A program made the translations under genes and the position numbers. 64,000 bases of DNA from Kofleriaceae bacterium (lineage in GTDB: Bacteria; Myxococcota_A; Polyangia; Haliangiales; Haliangiaceae), in contig JAGPCY010000035.1 in assembly GCA_018057825.1 (NCBI GenBank), positions 38,724-102,723 of the forward strand, written 5' to 3'. Positions within the stretch are counted from its first letter, which is position 1, and every line of letters starts with the position of its first letter. The notes under the pieces are model-generated. The model saw only the letters and a list, made by a program, of their open reading frames with translations. It searched no databases and was not told the origin of the DNA. Below, one piece after another: positions 45,952-53,933 of this stretch.

Positions 45952-47082
45952 ATGCGCACCGCCACGCTCGTCGCCGCCGTCCTCGGTCTCACCCTCACCA
46001 CCCCCGCCTGTGTCGTCGGCGACGAGGCCGAGGTCGCCGACCCGCCCGGCGCGCCCTACGCGGCGTCGCCGGTCGGCTGGTTCGACGGCATCGACGACGC
46101 CGGCGTGGCCTCGGGGTGGGCCCGCGACCCCGATGACGACAGCCGCACCATCACCGTGCACTTCTATGTCTACGGCCCGAGCGGCGCGGTCCAACAGGTC
46201 GACGGCGTGGTCGCCAACCAGTACCGCGCCGACGTCGGTCGCCACGGTTGGAGCTTCCAGATCCCGGCGCGGTACCGGGCCCCCGGCTATCGGTTCCGCG
46301 CCTTCGGGATCGACGCGGTCGGCGGCGATCGCAACCTCGAGCTGTCGGGCGGCCCCCGGTGGTGGCAGGTCGCGCCGCCGCCGTCGTCGGTCACGTCGGG
46401 CTGCTTGACCGGCTACACCTGGGACGCGGCCAACGCCACCTACGTCAACGACGCCGGACGCGCCGCGCGAAGCGGCCTCGATCGCCGCTTCCATCCCGGC
46501 AAGCCCACGGTGGTCCTGGTCGGGCAGAGCGTCGATCTGATCCTGGCCAACGCGCTCCAGGACCTCGACCCGACCCGCAACTACGTCGTCGTGCCGTGCG
46601 ACGCTCCGGCCGCGGCCAGCTTCGACTACGGCCGGTGGACCGCGGCGATCCGCGACTGGATCCAACCTCAGGTCCCGCGCATCGACTATCTGGCGGTCGG
46701 CCTCACCCACCGCGCCCTGTGCCCGCGGCGGCTGGCGATCGGCGACGTCGCGATCGCCCGGCTGCGCGAGCTGCGCCAGCTCCTACCGCGGACCACGATC
46801 GCCGCGATCAACTACCCGCTCGTCCTCGATCGAGCGATGACCGACGCCGCCTACGCGTCGTTCTTCGCGTGCTTCGACCCGGGTTACCCGAACGCCGGCT
46901 CGACGCGGGCCTACGCCTACGAGCGCCAGCCCCCGCGCTACCGCGACTACGTCGAGACCACCAGCGCGCAGACCGACGTGATCGACGTCTGGACCGGCAC
47001 CTTCCGCACCACCGACGGGATCCACCCCGACGGCGCGACCGCGACCGCAGCCGCCCGCGAGTTCGTGGGCTACCTGCGCTGA
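45952..47082 (+). CDS. Lipoprotein with SGNH/GDSL-hydrolase-like domain
   Basis: 376 residues from an ATG with AAGGAG upstream. The signal ends TTPAC (C20). An N-terminal GWFDGID...GWARDPDDDS module (about 42-140) resembles small beta domains found on secreted carbohydrate-active proteins. The C-terminal region (about 185-376) has an SGNH-like layout: VVLVGQSVDL with S193 in place of the GDS motif, and a terminal DGIHPDG giving the D355/H358 pair. This suggests an esterase or acetylhydrolase acting on polysaccharide, but block I is atypical (GQS). Confidence 0.65.
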   Translation: MRTATLVAAVLGLTLTTPACVVGDEAEVADPPGAPYAASPVGWFDGIDDAGVASGWARDPDDDSRTITVHFYVYGPSGAVQQVDGVVANQYRADVGRHGWSFQIPARYRAPGYRFRAFGIDAVGGDRNLELSGGPRWWQVAPPPSSVTSGCLTGYTWDAANATYVNDAGRAARSGLDRRFHPGKPTVVLVGQSVDLILANALQDLDPTRNYVVVPCDAPAAASFDYGRWTAAIRDWIQPQVPRIDYLAVGLTHRALCPRRLAIGDVAIARLRELRQLLPRTTIAAINYPLVLDRAMTDAAYASFFACFDPGYPNAGSTRAYAYERQPPRYRDYVETTSAQTDVIDVWTGTFRTTDGIHPDGATATAAAREFVGYLR

Positions 47083-47105
47083 GCCGGGCGGCGCCGGCGC
47101 GGCGG

Positions 47106-47543
47106 TCAGCGCTTGCGCGTGACCCGCCAGTCGCCCGACTGGGTCTCGCCGTTGGCGCTGACCTTGGTGGCGAAGGTGCCGGCGATCGAGTCGCCGTCGG
47201 CGACGCCGGTGAAGGTGGTCTCGACCTCGCACTGGCAGTTGGGATCGGTGTAGGGCGCGATCGTCCCCGACACCTGGCCGCCGTCGATCGCCACGAACTC
47301 GATCTTGAGCGGCGGCGCGTCCGGGGCGCCCATGTGGATCTCACCGGCCGCGGTGTGGCGGCCCAGCTCGAGGGCGAAGTCGATGGTGCCGGACCGCCCC
47401 GACTCGTGGCCGCGATAGTCGCCGCTCCAGGTGCCGGCCAGCTTGGCCAGCTCGGCGTCGCCGCCCTTGACCTCGACCGCCTTCTGCGAGCCTCCGCAGG
47501 CCGCCGCCATGACGAACGCGATCGCCAATCGATGGTTGCGCAT
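47106..47543 (-). CDS. Small hypothetical lipoprotein
   Basis: 145 residues; the signal MRNHRLAIAFVMAAAC puts the lipid anchor at C16. The mature part is beta-rich (KLAGTWSGDYRGHESGRSGT, then EVETTFTGVADGDSIAGTF), lipocalin/beta-barrel-like in pattern. No family was assigned. It is divergent from the RCC1 gene (192 bp between starts) and convergent with the SGNH-like gene. Confidence 0.65.
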   Translation of the reverse strand: MRNHRLAIAFVMAAACGGSQKAVEVKGGDAELAKLAGTWSGDYRGHESGRSGTIDFALELGRHTAAGEIHMGAPDAPPLKIEFVAIDGGQVSGTIAPYTDPNCQCEVETTFTGVADGDSIAGTFATKVSANGETQSGDWRVTRKR

Positions 47544-47735
47544 GCCTCGATGCTGCCACAACCACGCGCAGATTCGGCGCGCCGGGCCCCGCCGCCCCGA
47601 GCAGATCCTGCGCGAAGCGCGCTCATCGCCCGCGTCGAGGCCGCGCCCCAGCGGTTCGCGACCGCGCACCATCCTTGCACCTTCCTTGCGGCCGAGCCTC
47701 GGGTCTTGTCATCATCGCTCCGCCAAGGGGGAACC

Positions 47736-49478
47736 ATGTCCACAGTGCGTCTCGTCCTCGCCCTCGCCCTCGCCCTGTCGGGCGCCGCGTGTAAGAACAA
47801 GGCCTCGGCCCCCGAGAGCTCGGGTGGCGATGGCAAGGGCGGCGGCAAAGGCGACGGCAAGGGCGGCGGCAAGGGCGACGGCAAGGGCGGCGGCAAGGGC
47901 GACGGCAAGGGCGGCGGGCCCGTGGTCAAGGCCACCGCGGTCGCGGCCGGCGACGGCGTGGCCTGCGCGCTCGTCGATGGCGGCGCGGTCCGCTGCTGGG
48001 GGCGGTCCGACGTCGGCGAGTTGGGCGCCGGGCGCGACCCGGGTCAGGTCACCAGCGCGATCGGCGTGCCCGGCGTCGCCGGCGCCACCGCGCTCGTGGT
48101 CGGCGGCGATCCCGGCGACAGCGGCGACCTGGCCTGCGTCGTGGCCGCCGGCGGCAAGGTCTGGTGCTGGGGCTACGTCGGGATGTTCCCCGAGCCGACC
48201 CCGGCCGACGCGCCCAAGCCGAGCGAGGTGCCGAGCCTGGCCGGCGCGGTCGAGCTGTCCTTCGGCGGGGGCCAGGGCCTGGCCCGCTTCCCCGACGGCA
48301 CGGTCAAGGGCTGGGGCGGCAACGTCTTCAATGCCCTAGGCCTGGGCGTCGACGTCAAGGTCGACGACCGCGCGCTCACCGCGATCCCCGGCGTGACCGA
48401 CGCGATCGCGATCGCCTCGGGCCAGAACCACGGCTGCGCCGCTCACCGCGACGGCACCGTGACCTGCTGGGGCTACGCGGGCCTGAAGACCAACCCGACC
48501 AAGGTCGCGGGCGCGACCGACGTGGTGGCGCTGGCGGCCAAGGCCGGCGGCGAGGACACCTGCGCGTTGACCAAGGCCGGCGCGCTGACCTGCTGGAGCG
48601 GCTACAAGCTCGAGGCCACGCCGCTGGCCGAGCTGTCCGACGTCAAGGCGGTGTCGGCGCGCACCCACTTCTGCGCGGTCAAGGGCGACGGCTCGGTGTG
48701 GTGCTGGGGCACGAACGGCCGCGGCCAGCTCGGCGACGGCACCACCAAGGACGCGACCAAGCCGGTGCAGGTCACCGGCGTGACCGACGCGGTCGCGGTC
48801 AGCGCCGGGTCGCAGAGCACCTGCGCCTTGCGCAAGACCGGCCAGGTCGTGTGCTGGGGCTACAACCGCTTCGGTCAGCTCGGCGACGGCACGCTCATCG
48901 ATCGCCCGACGCCGGTCCTGGTCAAGCACGTCAACGACAAGACCCCGCCGGTGCCCGCGGCGCCGACCGCGGTGCAGGAGCACGGCGTGAAGCAGACCTT
49001 CGACGGGCTGCCCGCCGGCTGCACCCACGCCGGCAAGCTCGACGCCAGGTTCCGCGACCTGACCGACGGCTTCCCGGTGGTGTCGGCCTACGCGCTCGAC
49101 GAGAGCGGCAAGGGCCTGTCGTACAAGGTCATCCTCGCCAACTACCAGCTCGACCCGGCGCGGCTGTGGGACCCGGCGCGCGGCGCGCAGCTCCGCCTGA
49201 GCCTGCGCTTCGCCAAGCTCGACCTGACCAAGGACCGCGCGCCCCAGCCGATCGCGCCGGGGGTGTACTCGATGGACACCAAGCAAGATCAGCTCGTGTA
49301 TCCGTCGATCGCCGACCGCGCCAGCGACAACCTCATGCTCGGCAGCGTCACCGCCGAGGGGCTCAAGGCCGGTGAGGTCGAGCTGACCAAGGTCGGCGAC
49401 GGCTGGGTGTGCGGCGAGGCCCGGATCGAGACCAAGGACGCGCGCTTCACCGGCCGCTTCGCCGCCGCCGTGCGCTGA
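47736..49478 (+). CDS. Lipoprotein with RCC1-type beta-propeller
   Basis: 580 residues from an ATG with an AAGGGGGA site. The signal ends SGAAC (C19) and is followed by a repetitive GKGGGKGDGKGG linker (coding repeat at about 47832-47915). RCC1-like repeats run from about residue 70 to 400 (CALVDGGAVRCWG, CAVKGDGSVWCWGTNGRGQL, CALRKTGQVVCWGYNRFGQL), with the CxL..DG.V.CWG form common in myxobacterial surface proteins. A distinct C-terminal beta domain (about 430-580) is unassigned. It is probably a surface binding protein. Confidence 0.85.
   Translation: MSTVRLVLALALALSGAACKNKASAPESSGGDGKGGGKGDGKGGGKGDGKGGGKGDGKGGGPVVKATAVAAGDGVACALVDGGAVRCWGRSDVGELGAGRDPGQVTSAIGVPGVAGATALVVGGDPGDSGDLACVVAAGGKVWCWGYVGMFPEPTPADAPKPSEVPSLAGAVELSFGGGQGLARFPDGTVKGWGGNVFNALGLGVDVKVDDRALTAIPGVTDAIAIASGQNHGCAAHRDGTVTCWGYAGLKTNPTKVAGATDVVALAAKAGGEDTCALTKAGALTCWSGYKLEATPLAELSDVKAVSARTHFCAVKGDGSVWCWGTNGRGQLGDGTTKDATKPVQVTGVTDAVAVSAGSQSTCALRKTGQVVCWGYNRFGQLGDGTLIDRPTPVLVKHVNDKTPPVPAAPTAVQEHGVKQTFDGLPAGCTHAGKLDARFRDLTDGFPVVSAYALDESGKGLSYKVILANYQLDPARLWDPARGAQLRLSLRFAKLDLTKDRAPQPIAPGVYSMDTKQDQLVYPSIADRASDNLMLGSVTAEGLKAGEVELTKVGDGWVCGEARIETKDARFTGRFAAAVR
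47832..47915. repeat. Tandem 24-bp coding repeat in RCC1 lipoprotein linker
   Basis: Repeats of GGCGGCAAGGGCGACGGCAA encode the Gly/Lys/Asp linker. It is positively charged and flexible and is prone to copy-number change. Confidence 0.85.
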
Positions 49479-49567
49479 CCCGGCGGGTCCTCTGATTCGA
49501 GCGAGACTCGCTCGGTCTTGGTCGTCGACGGCGGTTCTTGGTTCGACGCGTTCTCGCCACGCCGGCG

Positions 49568-50461
49568 CTACGCGAGCGCTGGCGCCCAGAGCGAACTCGT
49601 CCGCCAGTCCTGCGGGGTCGCCATCGCGTGCCGCGGGACCTCGGCGTACTCATCGAGCAAGGCAGCGAGGCGCTTGGCCCATCGATGGCCGGGCGAGATC
49701 CGGTCGAGGCACACGTTGCAGATCGTCAGCAGGCCGAACGTTCGCTTGCCGTTGACGACTGGCTGCGTCCAGGCCACATCGCGCGGGATCGCCGGCGCGA
49801 CGCTCAGCACCCGGTTCCACAGCCGCCCGTGGTGCGCACAGATGTTCCGCGCGTACCCGACGGTGAGGAGCCAGCTCTCCAAGATCCCTCTCGGCACGCC
49901 GAACACACCAGCGATCGCGTTGCGGACGGCCTTGTCGGAGTTCGTGATCATCCGGACGACGTCACCGAAGGGCATGATCTCCGTCGCCATCCAGATCGGA
50001 AGACACGGACTCTCGGCGTACCGGCGTTTGTAGTGCTCGACGAACGCCTCCTTGCTGCGGGCCATCTCGCGCCCGAGCGACTCCTGGAGCGCGAGCCGCC
50101 TAGCGTGGTTGAGGTACGGCAGCGAGGTCGGATCCGAGGCATACGCGAACGCGCCATGGGCGTGCGCGTGGTGATAGGTGAACTGCGTGCGCGCGGCCAC
50201 CTCGATCCGCTCGACCGCGTCCATGACTAGCAGCCGCAGCTCGCGATCGAAGCGATACCGTCGCCAGACGAGGTCGAAGGTGGTCCCGGGTCGCAGCGCC
50301 TCGGTGCCCGCCTGGCGGAACGGATGCCAGTATGCGCTCAGCCGGTAGTAGCTCACCGTGGCCAGCCTCTCTGCCATCTCGTTGGCGTCGCCAGCCATGC
50401 CGCGCGAGATCAGGAACTCCACCTGCTGTTCGACGGTGAGGACCGGCTTCTGGTACTTCAC
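49568..50461 (-). CDS. Abi_2/AbiD-AbiF-family HEPN protein (abortive-infection type)
   Basis: 297 residues from a GTG with a GGGGG-rich site upstream. An in-frame ATG 48 bp further up lies inside a hairpin/T-tract and is rejected. The N-terminal SYYRLSAYWHPF (near residues 37-48) is the Abi_2 signature. R205-N-x3-H210 in YARNICAHHGRLWNR is the HEPN RNase motif (RX4H). HEPN proteins of this family cause growth arrest during phage infection, usually by cleaving RNA. Base composition looks lower in GC than the neighbours, suggesting transfer. A promoter and terminator-like hairpin sit directly upstream (separate entries). Confidence 0.88.
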   Translation of the reverse strand: MKYQKPVLTVEQQVEFLISRGMAGDANEMAERLATVSYYRLSAYWHPFRQAGTEALRPGTTFDLVWRRYRFDRELRLLVMDAVERIEVAARTQFTYHHAHAHGAFAYASDPTSLPYLNHARRLALQESLGREMARSKEAFVEHYKRRYAESPCLPIWMATEIMPFGDVVRMITNSDKAVRNAIAGVFGVPRGILESWLLTVGYARNICAHHGRLWNRVLSVAPAIPRDVAWTQPVVNGKRTFGLLTICNVCLDRISPGHRWAKRLAALLDEYAEVPRHAMATPQDWRTSSLWAPALA

Positions 50462-50474
50462 GTTCGCCGCCCCC

Positions 50475-50538
50475 AAAAAAGAAAACCCGCCGAAGTGAGC
50501 ATGCCGCATGCGCGACCTAGGCCCGGCGGGTGTAATGC
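50475..50538 (-). ncRNA. Candidate short hairpin RNA/attenuator upstream of Abi_2 gene
   Basis: On the minus strand, ACCCGCCG and CGGCGGGT (50524-50531 and 50485-50492) form a perfect 8-bp stem. The 31-nt loop holds a possible inner GCAT/ATGC hairpin. TTTTCTTTTTT follows immediately, a textbook intrinsic terminator and rare in this genome. It begins only a few bases after a sigma-70-like -10 box and ends just before the Abi_2 GTG. It would give a short terminated RNA of about 60 nt, or an attenuator. Non-coding RNAs next to Abi_2/AbiF genes have been reported (recalled, not checked). Confidence 0.6.
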
Positions 50539-50539
50539 A

Positions 50540-50570
50540 AGCATAGTAGCTAGCTGCGCGCCAATTGCAA
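50540..50570 (-). promoter_or_regulatory. Sigma-70-like promoter for the hairpin RNA/Abi_2 unit
   Basis: On the minus strand, TTGCAA (50570-50565) is followed after 16 bp by TACTAT (50548-50543), overlapping TATGCT (50545-50540). The stretch is AT-rich against a GC-rich background. It is assigned by sequence only. Confidence 0.5.
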
Positions 50571-50668
50571 CCCTGCAGCGGCGAGGGCGGTCTGGGTCGT
50601 GCGCCCTGGGTGACGGGACGGCCAGCTCGACGGAGCGTCGCCCACGCCGACCGGCGAGGAACGCCGGC

Positions 50669-51263
50669 CTACTGGAGCTGGTAGCCGGCGAGGAACGCGA
50701 TGCCGGTGAAGGTCACGTCCTCGATGAAGGCCGGCGTGATCTCGACCGAGGCGTTGAACGAGTGCTTGGCACCCGGGTTGAACGTGTAGCCGGCGCGCAG
50801 GTCGACCGCGAACCCGGTCTCGGTGTCGCTGCCGAGCCCGTCGATCACGAGCCGCGCCACGCCCAGGCCGACGCCGCCGCCGACGAAGGCGTTGGGGCTG
50901 ACGAAGTACTGCACCGACGGCCCAAAGAAGGCCTGGGTGATGCTGCCGTCGCCCTCCGAGTAGGTGACGCCAGCGGCGCGCAGGCTGATCGCCATGTTGG
51001 GGTTGACGAAGGTGCCGACGCCGAGGTTGAGACCGCCCAGACCGTTCTCGGAGTCGCTGTCGCCGCTGTCGTTCGACACCCGGAAGATCCCGAAGCCGAG
51101 GTTGGCCTCGAAGGTCAGGCCGTCGCGCACCGGCGGCGGCGCGTAGTACGCGCATGGCCGGGGCTGGGCCGGGAGGCTGGGCCGGCACCGGGGCGCCGGT
51201 CGGCTGGGCGACGGCGGCGCCGGTCGCGAGGACGAGAGTCGAGCACACCACGAGCTTGTTCAT
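50669..51263 (-). pseudogene. Outer-membrane beta-barrel protein, frameshifted
   Basis: An ATG with a GGAAGGA site at 51263 opens a clear signal peptide (MNKLVVCSTLVLATGAAVAQ) and Pro-rich linker. The rest of the protein (YYAPPPVRDGLTFEANLGFG onward, ending AFLAGYQLQ with a terminal aromatic-poor beta signature) is in a different frame. The two frames join near 51150-51157 with a one-base shift; the total length of 595 bp is one more than a multiple of three. The beta-strand pattern matches small OMP barrels of about 190 residues. The cause may be a real frameshift, a sequencing error, or, less likely, programmed frameshifting. Confidence 0.75.
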
Positions 51264-51443
51264 ACGCGTTCCTTCCATTGCCGCCGACGCCGGGCCACCC
51301 GCGTCACGGCCGAGCAGGTCTATCACAGCCCGCGTCGGCACCGCCGCTCGGACCTGGCCCGTTTCTTCGATCGAGGTCACCGACGCCGGGGACGTGCGCG
51401 CCATCACGCGGCCTGGCACGTCCCGCGGTCGTCCTCGCCGCCC

Positions 51444-52976
51444 TCAGATCGGCTGGAGGCCAAAGGTCACGATCACCCGGGCGCCGTCGCCGGTCAGGAT
51501 GGCGGTGACGTCGCGGCGCCAGCCGGCCTCGAAGGCGGCGACCACCAGCTCGCGGCCCATCGAGTCGTTGGCCGAGATCGGATCGTAGTCCCACAGGTCG
51601 AGGCTCAGGCGGATGGCCTCGCCGCCGGTCGGCTTGACGTTGAGGATCGCCTCGCTGACGAAGGCGCCCTGGGGCCAGGTCTGACCTTCGTTGATCGCGA
51701 CGTAGTTGCCGGTGCCCTTGTCGAACAGGGTGGCGGCGCTCTCGCCGGTGGCGGTGATGCGGCCGTACAGCTCGAGGTTGTCGCCGCCGTCACCGCCATC
51801 GCTGTCGACGCGAATGCTCTTGAGCGTGACCTTGACCTTCTGGCTCACGCGCTCGCAGTCCTTGACCTCGTAGTCGGTGGTGAGCGAGATGCGGCCCGGC
51901 GAGTTGTCGCGCAGGTAGCTGAGCTTGTAGGCGATGGGCGCGCCGGGCGACTCGCGCGAGTAGTTGCCGCCGTCCTTGATGAAGTCGATCAGGGCCTCGT
52001 AGCTGTCGATCGTGCGCGCCGCCTCGCCACCCGAGCCGCCCAGGATGTACGCGGTGATCTTCGACCGCGAGATGATGTCCTTGTAGGTGACCGAGACGTC
52101 GCCCGACACGTCGACGCCGCCCGAATACGCGAAGTCGAGGGCGGCCTCCATCTCCTCGGCCGAGTACTCCGACTCGAAGGTGAAGACCACCATCCGCCCG
52201 TAGGTGATGCTCGACACGTAGAGCGGCGGGTTGCCGTCGTCGAGGCGGGCCTGGACGTCGCCCAGGGTCACGGCGTCGGCGAAGAAGTCGCTGGGCCGGG
52301 CCGGGGCGTCGAGGTCGACCGTGTAGTAGGCCTGGGTGTACTTCACCAGATACCGGCTGCGGGTCTGCTGCGAGCTCCAGTCGAACGACGCGCTGATGTG
52401 CCCGGCCGAGCCCAGCCACGACACCTCGGCGCCCAGGGCCAGCGCGAGCTGCTCGTCGGAGTGGACCTCCTCGATCTCGGAGAAGATGTTGGCCGGGGTC
52501 GCGCCGTCGAGCTCGCTCGACAGGATCGTGGTCAGCGCCTCGCGGTAGCTCGACAGGCTGGGCGACTCGAGGCGCGCGCTCTTGGCCCCGGTCAGGTTCT
52601 CGAGGCCGACCGAGATCGTGAGCGGCTTGCGCTCGAAGCCGACCTGGGCGAACAGCCCGGCGTAGACCGACTCGCCGGCGACGATCGCGCCCGGCCACAG
52701 CGCGTCGGAGTTGGCGGCGTAGGCGACGATCCGATCGTATTGCCGGGTCTCGGTCAGGTTCTGGCGCACGCACTGGTAGTCGCCCTCGCGGGTCGGCGGC
52801 GTGACCGCGCCTTCGGCGATGCCCGGCGGCGTGGCCGGCAGGAAGGCCAGCGACCGGATGTAGTCGTCGATCGCGTTGGCCTGGTCGACCGCGTCGATGA
52901 CCGGCGACTCTCCAGCACACGCGGCCACGGACAGGGCGAGGATCGGTGCGAGACGGGCAAGGCGCATGGTCAGCAT
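51444..52976 (-). CDS. Thiol-activated (cholesterol-dependent) cytolysin-family lipoprotein
   Basis: 510 residues from an ATG (a second ATG lies 9 bp later). Lipoprotein signal ending SVAAC (C20). Residues about 35-370 follow the cholesterol-dependent cytolysin core closely: FERKPLTISVGL (114-125), YYTVDLDAPARPSDFFADAV (217-236), NPPLYVSSITYGR (249-261), TAYILGGSGGEA (308-319) and GAPIAYKLSYLRDN (345-358). The C-terminal part (about 375-510) does not show the membrane-recognition undecapeptide ECTGLAWEWWR. It looks like a separate beta-sandwich (ELYGRITATG, LDLWDYDPISANDSMG). It is a likely pore-forming protein with a different target. Confidence 0.85.
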   Translation of the reverse strand: MLTMRLARLAPILALSVAACAGESPVIDAVDQANAIDDYIRSLAFLPATPPGIAEGAVTPPTREGDYQCVRQNLTETRQYDRIVAYAANSDALWPGAIVAGESVYAGLFAQVGFERKPLTISVGLENLTGAKSARLESPSLSSYREALTTILSSELDGATPANIFSEIEEVHSDEQLALALGAEVSWLGSAGHISASFDWSSQQTRSRYLVKYTQAYYTVDLDAPARPSDFFADAVTLGDVQARLDDGNPPLYVSSITYGRMVVFTFESEYSAEEMEAALDFAYSGGVDVSGDVSVTYKDIISRSKITAYILGGSGGEAARTIDSYEALIDFIKDGGNYSRESPGAPIAYKLSYLRDNSPGRISLTTDYEVKDCERVSQKVKVTLKSIRVDSDGGDGGDNLELYGRITATGESAATLFDKGTGNYVAINEGQTWPQGAFVSEAILNVKPTGGEAIRLSLDLWDYDPISANDSMGRELVVAAFEAGWRRDVTAILTGDGARVIVTFGLQPI

Positions 52977-53067
52977 GGTCGGACCATCAAGCAAGCAGCC
53001 TGCCAGGTGGTCTGGCCGCTATTTTCGATAGGTTAAGCTCGGTTACCGGGTGGGGTCGGAAGTCCGG

Positions 53068-53085
53068 TGGCAGATCGATCTGCCA
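53068..53085. promoter_or_regulatory. Perfect 18-bp palindrome between cytolysin and hydrolase genes
   Basis: TGGCAGATCGATCTGCCA is fully self-complementary. It lies in the 190-bp gap between divergent starts (cytolysin on -, hydrolase on +), the position expected of an operator for a dimeric regulator. No cognate regulator is adjacent. Confidence 0.55.
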
Positions 53086-53166
53086 GGGGGGCTGGGGCCA
53101 CCGGTCTCCAGCCGTCCCCCGCCGAGGCCCTCGCCCTGGACCGAGACAACGGCGAAGCTCGCAGAC

Positions 53167-53904
53167 ATGCGGCCCCTGGTGCTCTTCCACGGCTTCGCCC
53201 ATCCGCCGAGCTCGTGGGACCACGTGGCGACCGGGCTGGCCACCGCCGGCGCCACGGTCGTGCGCTGTCCGCTTCCCGGACACGCGGCCGAGGTCGCGGT
53301 TGGCCCGGACTGGGACGCGACCCTCGACGCCCTGGCGCCGCGCCTCGACCCGACCGCGATCGCCGTCGGCTACTCGCTGGGAGCCCGGGTCGCGCTCGGG
53401 CTCCTGGCCCGCGATCGGATCGCCGGCGCGATCCTGGTGAGCGTGCATCCCGGGCTCGCCGATCCGTCCGAGCGCGCGGCGCGCCGGGCCGCCGACGCGG
53501 CGTGGATCGCGCGGCTGACCGACGGCGACCTGGCGAGCTTCCTCGACGCCTGGGAGGCCCAGCCGATCTTCGCGACCGCGGCGCGCGCCGATCCCGCAGC
53601 GCGCGCGGCGCGCCGGGCGGCCCGGGTCGCGCTCGCTCCGCGCGGCCTGGCGGCGGCGATGGCGGTGCTCGGCCTGGGCGCGATGCCGGACCTGACCGCG
53701 GCCCTGGTGGCCCGGGCGGCGCGCGCCCGCCTGGTGGTCGGCGCCGACGACGGCAAGTTTCGGCAGCTCGCCGAGGGGCTGGCCGCCGCCGCCCCCGCCC
53801 TCGGCCCGACGATCATCGACGGCAGTGGCCACGATCCGACCCTCGAGCAGCCGGCGGCGCTGGCCGCCGCGATCGTCGCCCTGGCGCGATCTCTGGCGCC
53901 GTGA
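53167..53904 (+). CDS. Alpha/beta hydrolase (MenH-like)
   Basis: 245 residues. Oxyanion HGF near residue 9 (LVLFHGFAHPPSSW), nucleophile elbow GYSLGARVAL (Ser near residue 75), and C-terminal SGHDPTLEQP with the catalytic His. The size and the PLPGHA motif fit MenH-type hydrolases of menaquinone synthesis, but no other men gene is in this window, so other esterase roles are possible. It is followed by the HEAT gene on the same strand. Confidence 0.8.
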   Translation: MRPLVLFHGFAHPPSSWDHVATGLATAGATVVRCPLPGHAAEVAVGPDWDATLDALAPRLDPTAIAVGYSLGARVALGLLARDRIAGAILVSVHPGLADPSERAARRAADAAWIARLTDGDLASFLDAWEAQPIFATAARADPAARAARRAARVALAPRGLAAAMAVLGLGAMPDLTAALVARAARARLVVGADDGKFRQLAEGLAAAAPALGPTIIDGSGHDPTLEQPAALAAAIVALARSLAP

Positions 53905-53933
53905 TCGCCCCCGACCCGGGCGATACTGCGGCC

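Noticed and set aside
41433..46001. 1522-residue open frame on the minus strand
   Set aside because: Antisense to the DUF4215/OmpA fusion; repeats in it mirror the DUF4215 array, and no protein family pattern is visible.
52977..52994. TTG start for the cytolysin gene
   Set aside because: Two ATG codons follow immediately and fit a standard lipoprotein signal; no ribosome-binding site favours the TTG.
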